Positions 18,241 through 28,466 of a DNA stretch of 64,000 nt are shown in pieces. Both the position numbers and the translations under genes were made by a program. How positions within the stretch are numbered: position 1 is the stretch's first letter; the number at the start of each line of letters is the position of its first letter. Origin of the DNA: an uncultured Nitrosomonadales bacterium (lineage in GTDB: Bacteria > Pseudomonadota > Gammaproteobacteria > Burkholderiales > Gallionellaceae). The stretch spans positions 1-64,000 of the forward strand of contig CAIOKY010000149.1 in assembly GCA_903858965.1 (NCBI GenBank). Reading direction: 5' to 3'. A model generated the notes under the pieces. That model made no database searches. It worked only from the letters and a program-made list of their open reading frames with translations, and was not told the origin of the DNA.

Positions 18241-19420
18241 TTTCCACCTTCACCATGATGCGCATATCATTCCCAACCTGCCGCACATCCTGCCACTTGA
18301 GATTCACTCGCTGATGCAGACCGGCCAATTCTCCCAGTTGCGCCACGCCGCGCGCCGTGTCGCCCAACAATTGCGGTGCGACATACAACAGCAATTCGTC
18401 CACCAGTCCTGCGCGCAACATCGCACCATTCAAGGTACTGCCGGCTTCCAGCAACACTTCATTGCAACCGCGCTGCGCCAGATCACGCAACATCGCGTTC
18501 AAATCCACCTGTCCGTTTTCACCCGCTAGCACACTCACTGCTGCACCCGTTTTTTCCAGAGCTGCAATCTTCTCCATATCGCGCTCCGCGGTATAGATCA
18601 ACACATCATCACCTTGCAATACGCGTGCGGTCAGCGGCATGCGCAAACGGCTATCCAGTACCACGCGCAATGGCTGCCGCACGGTAGCGTCGGTTTTACG
18701 TTCAATTAAGACTTCCAGTACACTATCCTCCGCTTGGCCGCCCTTCCCGCACCCAAGGGCTCCGCCCAACCGTGTCAGGGCGGCCACATCCCGCACATTC
18801 AACTGCGGATCATCCGCCAGCACGGTAGCTATGCCGGTCAACACCGCGCAGGAACGCGCGCGCCAGTGTTGCACATCCAGCCGTGCCGCCTCGCTGGTGA
18901 TCCACTTGCTGACTCCGTTCGACAGCGCGGTGCGCCCATCCAGGCTCATCGCGATCTTGCTGCGCAGCCACGGCGTGCCGCGTGTCATGCGTAAAAAAAA
19001 ACCAATGTTCAATTCGCGTGCCGCTGCTTCCATCAACCCGACATCAACCGCGATGCCTGCAGCGCGCAACTTCGCGATGCCCGCGCCTGCCACTTTCGGA
19101 TTCGGGTCTTGCACCGCAACCACCACACGTGCGACACCCGCAGCGATCAGCGCGTCAGCACAGGGCGGTGTTTTGCCGTGATGGCTGCACGGCTCCAGCG
19201 TCACATAGGCGGTCGCGCCGCGCGCCTTGTCTCCGGCTTCGCGCAGCGCATACACCTCGGCATGCGGTTCGCCGGCACGCTGATGCCAGCCGCTGCCAAT
19301 TATCTTGCCATCTGCCACCAGTACACAGCCCACGCGCGGGTTGGGACTGGTGCTGTACAAACCCTGTTCAGCCAGGCGTAACGCCTGCGCCATCCACTGG
19401 CTATCCTGGGCAGTAAACAT
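18233..19420 (-). CDS. ribD: Bifunctional riboflavin deaminase/reductase
   Basis: 395 aa, slightly long. The N-terminal cytidine-deaminase-like domain has HAEVYALREAG and the zinc ligands in TLEPCSHHGKTPPCADAL. The C-terminal ~220 residues are the NADPH reductase (WLRSKIAMSLDGRTAL, GIATVLADDPQLNVR, LLEAGSTLNGAML). Together they convert the GTP-ring-opened pyrimidine to 5-amino-6-ribitylamino form. A Gly-rich insertion (LGGALGCGKGGQ) after the reductase start accounts for the extra length. ATGA overlap with nrdR upstream. Confidence 0.95.
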   Translation of the reverse strand: MFTAQDSQWMAQALRLAEQGLYSTSPNPRVGCVLVADGKIIGSGWHQRAGEPHAEVYALREAGDKARGATAYVTLEPCSHHGKTPPCADALIAAGVARVVVAVQDPNPKVAGAGIAKLRAAGIAVDVGLMEAAARELNIGFFLRMTRGTPWLRSKIAMSLDGRTALSNGVSKWITSEAARLDVQHWRARSCAVLTGIATVLADDPQLNVRDVAALTRLGGALGCGKGGQAEDSVLEVLIERKTDATVRQPLRVVLDSRLRMPLTARVLQGDDVLIYTAERDMEKIAALEKTGAAVSVLAGENGQVDLNAMLRDLAQRGCNEVLLEAGSTLNGAMLRAGLVDELLLYVAPQLLGDTARGVAQLGELAGLHQRVNLKWQDVRQVGNDMRIMVKVENV

Positions 19421-19911
19421 CAGCTCTTCTTTCGCTGGCTGCTGCTCGCCTTGCGTGCTGGCGACTTGCGCACCGCCTCGACGGCTTCGGTAAAATCGCC
19501 GACATCCTGAAAACTCTTGTACACCGATGCGAAGCGGATGTAAGCCACCTTGTCGAGCCTGAACAATTCCTTCATCACCATCTCGCCGACCTGGCGCGAG
19601 CCTATCTCGCGCTCGCCCAAGGCATGGAGTTTCTGCATGACATTGTCTATCGCGGTTTCGACCAGCTCGGCCGACACCGGGCGCTTGTGCAGCGCACGCT
19701 TGAAACTGGTACGCAGTTTTTCCTCGTCAAACTCGCTGCGCATGCCGTTCTGCTTGACCACCTGCGGCATGCGCAATTCCACCATCTCGTAAGTGGTAAA
19801 GCGTTTGTCGCAAGTCAGACAGCGGCGGCGGCGGCGTATGCTGTCGCCGTCTTCGCTCTCGCGAGTGTCGACTACCTGGGTCTTATCGCCTTTGCAGAAG
19901 GGGCATTTCAT
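19420..19911 (-). CDS. nrdR: Transcriptional repressor NrdR
   Basis: 163 aa. N-terminal zinc ribbon (MKCPFCKG ... [16 protein letters not shown]) followed by an ATP-cone ([20 protein letters not shown]). NrdR senses ATP/dATP and represses ribonucleotide reductase genes. A basic Ser/Lys-rich tail ends the protein. It sits between glyA (37 bp upstream) and ribD, the standard place in this group. Confidence 0.95.
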   Translation of the reverse strand: MKCPFCKGDKTQVVDTRESEDGDSIRRRRRCLTCDKRFTTYEMVELRMPQVVKQNGMRSEFDEEKLRTSFKRALHKRPVSAELVETAIDNVMQKLHALGEREIGSRQVGEMVMKELFRLDKVAYIRFASVYKSFQDVGDFTEAVEAVRKSPARKASSSQRKKS

Positions 19912-19948
19912 CGAATACCTCTATAAATGTACTGCCAAGGCCGTTCGC

Positions 19949-21196
19949 TCAAACCCCGTAAACCGGGAACTGCGTGGTCAACTTCTTCACCTCGACCATC
20001 ACGCGCGCGATCACCTTGTCATCGTTCGGCGCATCCAGCACATCAGCGATCAGGTGTGCGAGTTTTTCCGCTTCCAGTTCCTTGAAGCCGCGCGTGGTCA
20101 TCGCTGGGCTGCCGATGCGTATGCCCGAAGTGACAAACGGTTTTTGCGGATCGTTGGGGATGGCGTTCTTGTTGACGGTGATGTGCGCACGGCCCAGCGC
20201 GGCTTCGGCGTCCTTGCCGGTGATATGCTTGGCTTGCAGGTCAACCAGGAACACGTGGCTGTCGGTGCGCCCCGACACGATGCGCAGACCACGCTCCTGC
20301 AACACCTTGGTCATCACGCGCGCGTTGTCGACGACCTGGCGCTGGTAGGCCTTGAATTCCTTGCTCGCCGCTTCCTTCAGCGCCACCGCCTTGGCCGCGA
20401 TCACATGCATCAGCGGGCCGCCTTGCAGCGATGGAAAGATCGCCGAGTTCAGCGCCTTCTCGTGCTCGGCCTTGGCGAGTATCAAACCACCGCGCGGACC
20501 GCGCAACGTCTTGTGTGTCGTGGTCGTGACGAAATCCGCAATACCGACCGGGCTCGGATAGACCCCCGCCGCGATCAAGCCTGCATAATGCGCCATGTCC
20601 ACGAACAGGTATGCGCCCACGCTGTCAGCGATAGCACGGAAGCGCTTCCAGTCGATCACCAGTGCGTAGGCCGATGCGCCCGCGACGATCATCTTTGGCT
20701 TGTGTTCGTTGGCCAGACGCTGTACTTCGTCGTAGTCGATCTCTTCCTTGGCGTTGAGGCCATACTGGATCGCGTTGTAAAGCTTGCCGCTGATGTTCAC
20801 CGATGCGCCGTGAGTCAGATGGCCGCCGTGCGCCAACGACATGCCGAGTATCGTGTCACCCGGTTTGAGTACGGACGCATACACCGCCTGGTTCGCCTGC
20901 GAACCGGAATGCGGCTGCACGTTGACATACTCTGCGCCGAACAACGCCTTGGCGCGGTCGATGGCCAGTTGTTCTGCGACATCCACATATTCGCAACCAC
21001 CGTAATAGCGCTTGCCCGGATAGCCCTCGGCATACTTGTTGGTCAGCTTGCTGCCCTGCGCTTCCATCACGGCCGGGCTGGTGTAATTTTCCGACGCGAT
21101 CAGCTCGATGTGATCTTCCTGGCGGCGGTTTTCATTCTGTATGGCGACCCACAATTCCGGGTCGGTGACGGCGATAGTGTTTTTGCTGGAGAACAT
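19949..21196 (-). CDS. glyA: Serine hydroxymethyltransferase
   Basis: 415 aa from the ATG at 21196, which has AGGAA 8 nt before it; the longer reading to 21277 has no ribosome site. It moves the hydroxymethyl group of serine to tetrahydrofolate, making glycine and methylene-THF with PLP. Typical segments are [60 protein letters not shown] and the Schiff-base Lys in [15 protein letters not shown]. First gene of the long minus-strand superoperon. Confidence 0.97.
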   Translation of the reverse strand: MFSSKNTIAVTDPELWVAIQNENRRQEDHIELIASENYTSPAVMEAQGSKLTNKYAEGYPGKRYYGGCEYVDVAEQLAIDRAKALFGAEYVNVQPHSGSQANQAVYASVLKPGDTILGMSLAHGGHLTHGASVNISGKLYNAIQYGLNAKEEIDYDEVQRLANEHKPKMIVAGASAYALVIDWKRFRAIADSVGAYLFVDMAHYAGLIAAGVYPSPVGIADFVTTTTHKTLRGPRGGLILAKAEHEKALNSAIFPSLQGGPLMHVIAAKAVALKEAASKEFKAYQRQVVDNARVMTKVLQERGLRIVSGRTDSHVFLVDLQAKHITGKDAEAALGRAHITVNKNAIPNDPQKPFVTSGIRIGSPAMTTRGFKELEAEKLAHLIADVLDAPNDDKVIARVMVEVKKLTTQFPVYGV

Positions 21197-21280
21197 GGCG
21201 CGGTTCCTTAATTGTGAAAACTGGAAAGGCGCGGATTCTACCATGTTGGCCTGCAAGGCCGGTAATGCTTGAAACAAGGC

Positions 21281-21309
21281 AACTTCGCCGGGCTACCCCC
21301 GGCGAAGTT
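21281..21309. terminator. Strong hairpin between pmbA and glyA
   Basis: Perfect 12-bp inverted repeat AACTTCGCCGGG-CTACC-CCCGGCGAAGTT. It lies after pmbA and before glyA, both minus strand, so it likely ends pmbA transcription, although only a short T-rich stretch follows on that strand. A weaker dyad (ATAGCC/GGCTAT) lies at about 21334-21355. Confidence 0.55.
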
Positions 21310-21400
21310 GGTTTGGTCATTCATGTTTCGACATAGCCATTCGACTAGGCTATCAAACGACGATAGCCAAGTCGCTGGTTATCAGCGCGAACGGAAAAAA

Positions 21401-22756
21401 TCACCGTCCCGCTACCGTCATCCCTTCCACCAATATCGACCCGCACTGTTTCGATCCCTGCACCAGCACATCGTTGCCGACCGCGACGATATTGCGGAAC
21501 ATGTTTTTCAGATTGCCGGCGATGGTGATCTCCTGCACCGGGTATTGAATCTCGCCGTGCTCGACCCAGAAACCCGCCGCGCCGCGCGAGTAATCGCCGG
21601 TGACCTGGTTCACGCCCTGGCCGAGCAACTCGGTGACGAGCAGGCCGCGTCCCATCTGCTTCAGCAGTCCGTTGAAATCCAGCTCGCCCGATTGAAGGAT
21701 CAGATTGTGATTACCACCCGCGTTGCCGGTGGTACGCATGCCGAGCTTGCGCGCGGAATAGCTGCCAAGGAAATAACCGCGCAGCACGCCGTTCTCGACG
21801 ATGTTGCGGCGTTGCGTCTTCACGCCTTCATCGTCGAACGGGCTGGAAGCCAAGCCTTTGCGGATGTCCGGAATATCGCTGATATTGATGTGCGGAGAAA
21901 ATATCTGCTTGTCCATCTGGTCGAGCAGGAATGAAGATTTGCGGTACAGGCTGCCGCCGCTGACCGCGCCGACAAAACTGCCCAGCAGACCGGATGCGAT
22001 AGTCGCTTCAAACAGTACCGGCACTTGCATCGTGGCTATCTGCCGCGCGTTGAGGCGGCGCACGGTACGCTCGGCGGCGATGCGCCCGACTTGCTGCGCA
22101 TCCATCATATCTTTGGCGTCGCGCGCCACGGCGTACCAGTAGTCGCGCTCCATCGCGTCATCCTCTCCGGCGATCACCGCGCAACTGAGGCTGTGCCGCG
22201 ATGAGGGGAAGCCGCCGATAAAACCCAAACTATTGACAGTGATGAATTGTGCTTCATGCAGGTTGACGGTCGCACCTTCGGAATTGTTGATGCGTTTGTC
22301 CGCATCCAGCGCGGCTTGCTCGCATCGTTTGGCCAACTCTATCGCCGCATCGACCGGCAAATCCCACGGGTGATACAAGTCCATGTCGGGGAAATCGCGC
22401 GCCAGCATGTCTTCATCGGGCAGGCCGGAGCAATCATCCTTGGCGGTATAGCGCGCGATCGACAGCGCGGCGTCCACGGTGTCGCGCACTGCTTGCGGCG
22501 TAAAGTCCGAGGTGCTGGCATTGCCGCGTTGCTGGCCAAGATAGACCGTGACGCTCAGGCCTTTGTCGCGGTTGTATTCAATGGTCTCGACTTCGCCATG
22601 GCGCACCGTGACGCCCTGGCCGAAGCCGACCGATACGTCGGCGGAAGCGGCCGATGCGCCGCGCTGTTTGGCGTAGTCCAGCATGTCCTGCGCGATGTTG
22701 CGCAGGTTGTCTGTGGTATGGGAAAAACGGGGTGCGGAAGTTGCCAGAGTATTCAT
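21401..22756 (-). CDS. pmbA: Metalloprotease subunit PmbA/TldE
   Basis: 451 aa from the ATG at 22756; a TTG two codons earlier is also possible. With TldD it forms a heterodimeric metalloprotease that matures microcin B17 and degrades CcdA; TldE itself lacks the metal site. Characteristic segments are RHGEVETIEYNRDKGLSVTVY near the N-terminus, LLGSFVGAVSGGSLYRKSSF, FDDEGVKTQRRNIVENGVL, TTGNAGGNHNLIL and a C-terminal VLVQGSKQCGSILVEGMTVAG. It is divergent from darP, the same arrangement as in E. coli. Confidence 0.95.
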   Translation of the reverse strand: MNTLATSAPRFSHTTDNLRNIAQDMLDYAKQRGASAASADVSVGFGQGVTVRHGEVETIEYNRDKGLSVTVYLGQQRGNASTSDFTPQAVRDTVDAALSIARYTAKDDCSGLPDEDMLARDFPDMDLYHPWDLPVDAAIELAKRCEQAALDADKRINNSEGATVNLHEAQFITVNSLGFIGGFPSSRHSLSCAVIAGEDDAMERDYWYAVARDAKDMMDAQQVGRIAAERTVRRLNARQIATMQVPVLFEATIASGLLGSFVGAVSGGSLYRKSSFLLDQMDKQIFSPHINISDIPDIRKGLASSPFDDEGVKTQRRNIVENGVLRGYFLGSYSARKLGMRTTGNAGGNHNLILQSGELDFNGLLKQMGRGLLVTELLGQGVNQVTGDYSRGAAGFWVEHGEIQYPVQEITIAGNLKNMFRNIVAVGNDVLVQGSKQCGSILVEGMTVAGR

Positions 22757-22881
22757 AAGCAAAGCGGATGATTAGCGAAAGGCGGTATCATAGCAGCATC
22801 GCCCCAACTCATTAAGACCCGGCTCATTCAAAGACCGTGGCCATTAAGAATGGGCTCAGCAACGCCAAATAGATCACTGTT

Positions 22882-23592
22882 ATGAACAAAGACAAAAAAG
22901 ACCAAGACGAACCGCTGCATATCCATCTGGGTGATGACGAAGACGAAGATGTACATGACGACGTTGAGATAGATGATGGCGATGAATATGATGATGACGG
23001 CGTGGAAGTCATCCGGCCCCATGGGCCAGGTTCCCAGACACGCAATATAAACAGCTCTTCTACACGGGGACGCGGCCTGCGCAACCAGCCTGTGCTGGAT
23101 GAGGAGGAAGAGCTTCCGCCCAGCAAGACCAAGATCAAGAAGCAGATGCACGAGTTGCGCGACCTTGGCAAGGAATTGACCGAGCTGGGCAAGGATCAGC
23201 TCGCGCAGCTCGACATCCCGGAAAACCTGCGCGATGCGATACGCGAGATAAAGAACATCAACTCTTTCGGCGCGCGGCGCCGCCAGATGCAATACATCGG
23301 CAAACTGATGCGCGACGTGGATACCGCACCGATACTCGCCAAGCTGGATGTGTGGAAGGGCAAGTCGCAACATCACATCGCCTATACCCACCAGTTGGAA
23401 CGCTGGCGCGACCGGCTAATGGAAAATGACAACGCTTTGACCGAACTGCTCGCCGCCCATCCGGGCGCTGACGCGCAACGCCTGCGCACGCTGGTACGCA
23501 ATGCGCAGAAGGAAATGGAAGCCGGCAAGCCTCCTAAAAACTATCGTGAAATCTTTCAGGTACTACGTGAAATCATCCCCGAACCAACCTAG
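22882..23592 (+). CDS. darP: Ribosome biogenesis factor DarP/YjgA (DUF615) with long acidic N-terminus
   Basis: 236 aa, about 50 longer than the 183-aa E. coli protein. The DUF615 core begins near residue 78 (SKTKIKKQMHELRDLGKELT) and runs through INSFGARRRQMQYIGKLMRD and HQLERWRDRLMENDNALTEL. It helps maturation of the 50S subunit peptidyl-transferase centre. The extra N-terminus is strikingly acidic (dense Asp/Glu at residues 14-38), an unusual addition. Divergent from pmbA. Confidence 0.92.
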   Translation: MNKDKKDQDEPLHIHLGDDEDEDVHDDVEIDDGDEYDDDGVEVIRPHGPGSQTRNINSSSTRGRGLRNQPVLDEEEELPPSKTKIKKQMHELRDLGKELTELGKDQLAQLDIPENLRDAIREIKNINSFGARRRQMQYIGKLMRDVDTAPILAKLDVWKGKSQHHIAYTHQLERWRDRLMENDNALTELLAAHPGADAQRLRTLVRNAQKEMEAGKPPKNYREIFQVLREIIPEPT

Positions 23593-23599
23593 AGAAAAT

Positions 23600-24265
23600 A
23601 TGGCCAGCAACTCTACCCCGATAATCCTACAAACCGGTAATCAACCACAACACAGCATCATCTGGCTACATGGACTGGGCGCGGACGGACATGACTTCGT
23701 GCCCATCGCCGAAGAACTGGTGCTTCCCGTCGCGGTGCGTTATATCTTCCCGCATGCGCCGATGCGCCCGGTCACGGTCAATGGCGGATTCGTGATGCGC
23801 GCCTGGTACGACATCACCGGGCAAAACATAGATGCACAACAGGATGCGACTGGAATCCGTGCTTCGCAATTACTGGTGGAAGGTCTCATTGCACAAGAAG
23901 TGGCACACGGCATCGCACCGCACAATATCTTCCTGGCCGGATTTTCCCAGGGCGGGGCCATCGCACTGCACACCGCGCTGCGCCAAGCCGTCCCGCTGGG
24001 CGGCGTACTGGCGCTCTCCACTTATTTGCCATTGGCGGAACGTGCACCTGCCGAATTGGTGGAGCAGAGCAAAGTGACTCCAGTTTTTATGGCGCACGGA
24101 CGCAGCGATCCTGTCGTGCCTTATGCGCTGGGCGTTGCTTCAAGAGACGCGTTACTGAAATTCGGTTACACGGTGGCGTGGCGCGAATACGCGATGCAAC
24201 ATTCGGTGTGTGAGGAAGAGCTGCGGGATATTTCGGCCTGGCTGCAGCGGCAGATCGAATCGTGA
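23600..24265 (+). CDS. Carboxylesterase/phospholipase family alpha/beta hydrolase
   Basis: 221 aa from the ATG at 23600; earlier starts read through the darP end in another frame. Oxyanion segment WLHGLGADGHDFVP at 22-35, nucleophile Ser116 in AGFSQGGAIAL, Asp170 in HGRSDPVVP and His201 in MQHSVCEEE form the catalytic triad of the bacterial carboxylesterase II/acyl-protein-thioesterase family. No signal peptide, so cytoplasmic. It starts 7 bp after darP stops. Natural substrate unknown; such enzymes hydrolyse short-chain esters. Confidence 0.9.
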   Translation: MASNSTPIILQTGNQPQHSIIWLHGLGADGHDFVPIAEELVLPVAVRYIFPHAPMRPVTVNGGFVMRAWYDITGQNIDAQQDATGIRASQLLVEGLIAQEVAHGIAPHNIFLAGFSQGGAIALHTALRQAVPLGGVLALSTYLPLAERAPAELVEQSKVTPVFMAHGRSDPVVPYALGVASRDALLKFGYTVAWREYAMQHSVCEEELRDISAWLQRQIES

Positions 24266-24287
24266 AGATGGAGAGCCTGGCTCCCTG

Positions 24288-25853
24288 CTACATTTCCTCG
24301 TCCTCACTGGCTTCCTGCACGACAAAGCGGAATTTTGCCAAATCGTAATCGAGGCCTTTTTCCTGCAATCCGTTGGGCATCAGCAGATAGGTTTTCCCGT
24401 CCAGCTGGATCTGCAGGCTGCGGCCCGGTGAAAACGTATCGGCCCTTAACAACAATTGGGCCTCGCCGGTCTCATCGTTCTGCCTTCCGTAAAGCCACAG
24501 CGCGGGCTGGCCGTTTTCGATTGCGCCGCCGGGCACTTTATTCTGATTTAAGACTACACCGGCTATGTGATTGGACAATATTTCCGCGCCCACCCGCAAC
24601 TGGTTCTTCGCATCATCGCGCACCAACCGCCGCACCAACCGCCGCACCACCGCGACACCCCAATGCGGCAGTCCCTCCGGCTGTATCCCCAGCAAACTGC
24701 CGATACCGATGACGCCACTCCCCTTGACAGGGATCACGGTGCTGAATCCACCGGCACTGATTTCCTCGGTCACCCAATGCGCAAGTTCTTCTTCCCCTGC
24801 ACCGAAATTCAGGCCTGCTCCGATGCGTTCGATTATCTTGTCGAAACTGTCCACCGCGTTCAGCGTGACATTGGCCATGCGCCGCGTATTACGCCTAACC
24901 GGCGGTGCAATCACATAATTCAGGATGTACTGGACAGCATTTTTGACCACATCCGCTTCATAGCTTCCGCCCAGATTGATATCGTCCGGAACGATATTTT
25001 TCTTCAGCACCTTCATAAAATCTTCCAGCTTGGCCTGCATCCCCGGCATGGCGATAAAGCGCATCGCGGGATGCGTCGTTGCCCCCATGTTGATGCGCGT
25101 CGGTTCGGCCGGGCGATTTAAATCGAAACTGAGCCGGCTGTTCTGGCCGACCTCGGTATGGATATCTATGGCCGCACGGTAATGAGCCACGATACGTTCT
25201 GTCAGATGTATATATAGTGGACTCAGCGCACTGAGTCCACTGTCATACCAGGCCATCAGGCATCCGACCTCAAGCTTCACCGTCGTATCGCCTATCAAAC
25301 CCTGATACAGGCTGACCGGCGTATCCAGGTAGCGCAGCTGTTCGGCATGCTTGTAAAGCAGCGCAAGATTCGCCCAGATCGCGTTATCGACCTGGCCGTA
25401 GTGTGCGCAGACATATTTGAGGTGCCACGTCGTGGCATGTACCGCGCGGGCAGTCAGCAGCGGCACTTGCGCCTTGATGGCGCTGCTGCCTCTTTCGCCG
25501 TTGCAATAGGCAGTGAACAGCTTGAAATAAGCGTGGGCAATATGGCGCGACCAATTACCCAGCGCCAGCCAAAGACGGTTTTCCTGGAATTTATTTATTT
25601 CGAACGGCGTAAAATACTCGCGCACCAGCTTGCGCATATAAGGCTGCGCGGCATCGTCGAACAGGCGCAGCACGGCAAGATGATGATCCAGCTTGAAGTC
25701 GTCGGTATGTACCGATACCAACTCTATCAACTCGGTCAGCTCCGCGAGCGACCTGAATGCGTCATTCTTCGGCAGGTCATCCAACAATGCCTGCGCAGAT
25801 TTGATGTCCGCGATAGGATTATCAGATTTTTTGCCGAATAATGTAGAAAGCAT
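24288..25853 (-). CDS. Conserved hypothetical protein, 521 aa, function not recognised
   Basis: 521 aa from the ATG at 25853, chosen because AAGGAG lies 8 nt upstream; an in-frame TTG at 25931 lacks this. I recognise no domain with confidence. The N-terminal two thirds looks alpha-helical, with aromatic-rich segments such as ALGNWSRHIAHAYFKLFTAY and TWHLKYVCAHYGQVD. A central motif KKNIVPDDINLGGSYEADVV and a Gly-rich VKGSGVIGIGSLLGIQPEG precede a beta-rich end with an acidic tail (EASEDEEM). No signal peptide or clear membrane helix. It is convergent with the esterase and divergent from aat. Confidence 0.75.
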   Translation of the reverse strand: MLSTLFGKKSDNPIADIKSAQALLDDLPKNDAFRSLAELTELIELVSVHTDDFKLDHHLAVLRLFDDAAQPYMRKLVREYFTPFEINKFQENRLWLALGNWSRHIAHAYFKLFTAYCNGERGSSAIKAQVPLLTARAVHATTWHLKYVCAHYGQVDNAIWANLALLYKHAEQLRYLDTPVSLYQGLIGDTTVKLEVGCLMAWYDSGLSALSPLYIHLTERIVAHYRAAIDIHTEVGQNSRLSFDLNRPAEPTRINMGATTHPAMRFIAMPGMQAKLEDFMKVLKKNIVPDDINLGGSYEADVVKNAVQYILNYVIAPPVRRNTRRMANVTLNAVDSFDKIIERIGAGLNFGAGEEELAHWVTEEISAGGFSTVIPVKGSGVIGIGSLLGIQPEGLPHWGVAVVRRLVRRLVRDDAKNQLRVGAEILSNHIAGVVLNQNKVPGGAIENGQPALWLYGRQNDETGEAQLLLRADTFSPGRSLQIQLDGKTYLLMPNGLQEKGLDYDLAKFRFVVQEASEDEEM

Positions 25854-25940
25854 TCCCCGCTCCTTGAAAAAACCAATTACTTGCACACAACCTAATGAAA
25901 CCACAAAATCCCTGTGGTGAACAGTACCCAAAGGACCGAC

Positions 25941-26672
25941 TTGATCCCCTGGTTAAGCGATAACGCCCCATTTCCGCCTGTCGAACGCGCACTGCGTTCG
26001 CCCAACGGCTTGCTTGCGGCGGGCGGCGACCTCTCCGTGTCGCGCCTGCTGGAAGCCTACCGCCACGGAATATTTCCGTGGTTCAATCCCGGCGAGCCGA
26101 TATTATGGTGGAGTCCCGATCCGCGCATGGTGCTGCTTCCGGGCGAGTTCAAAATCTCGCGCTCGCTGGCCAAAGTATTGCGCAACTCATCTTATGAAGT
26201 ACGCACCGACACCGTCTTTGAGCAGGTGATGCGCAACTGCGCCGCGCCGCGCACCGACCATCAGGGAGGTCATCATGGCACATGGATACAGGAAGACATG
26301 ATCAAGGCATATTGCGCATTGCATCGGCAGGGTTATGCGCATTCGGTCGAAACCTGGATGAACGGCAAACTCGTCGGTGGATTGTATGGTATCTGTATCG
26401 GCCACATGTTCTATGGCGAATCCATGTTCAGCCATGCCAGCAATGCCTCCAAGATCGCGCTGGCCCATCTCACCAGGCAATTTGAGCGCTGGCAGCTCGG
26501 CCATGCTACCGGGCCTGGAACAGGTATGATCGATTGCCAGATGAATACGGCTCATCTTGCCTCGCTCGGTGCGGGCGAGATCCCGCGCAGCGAATTTATC
26601 GCACGGCTGCAAGAATTGGTACACTGTGCGCCGATAACCGACTGGCAATTCGACACGGACCTTTTTAGATGA
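25941..26672 (+). CDS. aat: Leucyl/phenylalanyl-tRNA--protein transferase
   Basis: 243 aa if translation starts at the TTG at 25941, preceded by AAAGGA at 5 nt; many Aat proteins begin just like this (M-IPWL). A GTG at 25914 in frame would add 9 residues but has no ribosome site. It transfers Leu or Phe from tRNA to N-terminal Arg or Lys, marking proteins for ClpAP by the N-end rule. Segments: [39 protein letters not shown] (in parts), [20 protein letters not shown] and [15 protein letters not shown] overlap with bpt. Confidence 0.95.
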   Translation: MIPWLSDNAPFPPVERALRSPNGLLAAGGDLSVSRLLEAYRHGIFPWFNPGEPILWWSPDPRMVLLPGEFKISRSLAKVLRNSSYEVRTDTVFEQVMRNCAAPRTDHQGGHHGTWIQEDMIKAYCALHRQGYAHSVETWMNGKLVGGLYGICIGHMFYGESMFSHASNASKIALAHLTRQFERWQLGHATGPGTGMIDCQMNTAHLASLGAGEIPRSEFIARLQELVHCAPITDWQFDTDLFR

Positions 26673-27415
26673 GCTTCCTCAACGACATTCCGCTCTCCGC
26701 GCTGCAGTTTTATCTGACCGCGCCCTATCCGTGCAGCTACCTGCCCGGCCTGCAAGCGCGCTCCCAGGTCGCCACCCCGGCCTTGCTGATCAACACGCAA
26801 GTGTATTCCGAACTGGTGCAACACGGCTTCCGGCGCAGCGGAACCTACACTTATCGTCCGCAGTGCGACAGCTGTCACGCCTGTGTGCCACTGCGCGTCC
26901 TGGCAAAACAATTCAAGGCCAACCGCTCGCAACGGCGCGCCTGGAAGCAACACGCCAATCTCGAAGCCACGCTCCACCCGCTGCAGGACCAGCCTGAATA
27001 TTACGACCTTTACCAACGCTATCAGCGCACACGACACAAGGATGGCGGCATGGACAATGACGACCGCGAGTCATATCACAACTTCTTGCTGCAAAGCCAC
27101 GTCGATTCGCTGCTGGTGGAATTCCGCGAGCAAGGCATATTGCGCATGGTCAGCGTGATCGACTTGCTCAGCGATGGCCTGTCTTCGGTATATACCTTCT
27201 ACGAACCCGATCTGCCACGTGCACGCCTGGGTGTTTACAACGTGCTTTGGCAAATCGAGCTATGCCGCAAACTCGATCTGGACTTCATCTATCTCGGTTA
27301 CTGGATCGAACACAGCCGCAAAATGGCTTACAAGACCGAATACCGGCCCTCACAGGGCTTGTCGGACGGGATATGGCACGACCTTGACCTAAAAAAAACT
27401 AGCGGGCAATCCTGA
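26669..27415 (+). CDS. bpt: Aspartate/glutamate leucyltransferase
   Basis: 248 aa. Bpt adds leucine to N-terminal Asp or Glu and so extends the N-end rule. The N-terminal ATE domain has [14 protein letters not shown], the [18 protein letters not shown] cysteine segment; the C-terminal GNAT-like domain has [20 protein letters not shown] and [20 protein letters not shown]. It overlaps aat by 4 bp and precedes pyrD by 2 bp. Confidence 0.95.
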   Translation: MSFLNDIPLSALQFYLTAPYPCSYLPGLQARSQVATPALLINTQVYSELVQHGFRRSGTYTYRPQCDSCHACVPLRVLAKQFKANRSQRRAWKQHANLEATLHPLQDQPEYYDLYQRYQRTRHKDGGMDNDDRESYHNFLLQSHVDSLLVEFREQGILRMVSVIDLLSDGLSSVYTFYEPDLPRARLGVYNVLWQIELCRKLDLDFIYLGYWIEHSRKMAYKTEYRPSQGLSDGIWHDLDLKKTSGQS

Positions 27416-27417
27416 AC

Positions 27418-28434
27418 GTGTTTTCATTGCTCCGTCCCGCGCTGTTACATCTCGACCCGGAAGCCGCGCATCACTTCACGCTGAACAGCCTGAATATCCT
27501 GCACACATTGGGCTTGAATGGCATCATCGCGCATCACATCCCGAACGACCGGCGCACTGTGATGGGCCTGAAATTTCCCAATCCGGTCGGCCTTGCCGCG
27601 GGGTTGGACAAAAATGGCGGATACATAGACAGTCTGGCGGCACTCGGTTTCGGCTTCATCGAGATCGGTACCGTCACACCGCTGCCACAGCCAGGCAATC
27701 CCAAGCCGCGCCTGTTCCGCCTGCCGCAAGCCAGCGCGATCATCAATCGCATGGGCTTCAACAACGATGGTGTGGATGCGCTCATCGCAAACGTGGAACG
27801 CGCCCGGTATCGCGGCATATTGGGCATCAACATCGGCAAGAACGCCGCCACCCCCATCGAGCGGGCGGCGGATGATTACCTGCTCTGCCTGCGCAAGGTG
27901 TATGCGTACGCCAGCTACATCACCGTCAATATCTCCTCACCGAACACAAAAAACCTGCGCCAGTTGCAGGACGAAGACGCGCTTAATGATCTGCTTGCCC
28001 AACTCAAAACCGAACAGCAGAAACTCGCCGATACCCATGGCAAGTACGTGCCCATCGCACTGAAGATCGCTCCGGATCTGGACAACGGGCAGATTGCGCA
28101 GATCGCCCGCCTGCTGATGCAGCATCACATCGACGGCGTGATCGCCACCAACACCACATTGTCGCGCGATGGTGTGGAGAACCTGCCGCATGGCGCGGAA
28201 ACTGGCGGCCTGAGCGGTGCGCCGCTACGCGAAAAATCCACCGCGGTGATCCGCCGGCTTGCTGCCGAACTGAAGGGCACCCTCCCCATCATCGGTGTCG
28301 GCGGCATCCTGAGCGGAGCCGATGCGGCAGAAAAGATCCAGGCCGGTGCCTCGCTGGTGCAGATCTACAGCGGGCTGATCTATCGCGGCCCGGCACTGGT
28401 CAGCGATGCCTGCACCGCTATCCGCACTCCGTGA
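27418..28434 (+). CDS. pyrD: Dihydroorotate dehydrogenase (quinone), class 2
   Basis: 338 aa with a GTG start. The N-terminal helix pair ([20 protein letters not shown]) docks on the inner membrane and takes quinone. The FMN barrel has [41 protein letters not shown] with the class 2 catalytic Ser, and [16 protein letters not shown]. It oxidises dihydroorotate to orotate in pyrimidine synthesis. Confidence 0.96.
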   Translation: MFSLLRPALLHLDPEAAHHFTLNSLNILHTLGLNGIIAHHIPNDRRTVMGLKFPNPVGLAAGLDKNGGYIDSLAALGFGFIEIGTVTPLPQPGNPKPRLFRLPQASAIINRMGFNNDGVDALIANVERARYRGILGINIGKNAATPIERAADDYLLCLRKVYAYASYITVNISSPNTKNLRQLQDEDALNDLLAQLKTEQQKLADTHGKYVPIALKIAPDLDNGQIAQIARLLMQHHIDGVIATNTTLSRDGVENLPHGAETGGLSGAPLREKSTAVIRRLAAELKGTLPIIGVGGILSGADAAEKIQAGASLVQIYSGLIYRGPALVSDACTAIRTP

Positions 28435-28466
28435 CCGGTAGTCCACATCGGGTTAAGGCAGTGTCA

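Noticed and set aside
17638-19450. FMN riboswitch in front of the rib genes
   Set aside because: The genes overlap or are separated by only 7-12 bp, leaving no room for an RFN element, and none is seen near nrdR or glyA.
19793-21211. 472-codon plus-strand ORF opposite glyA and nrdR
   Set aside because: Arg/His/Val-rich antisense reading typical of GC-rich coding DNA; glyA is unambiguous.
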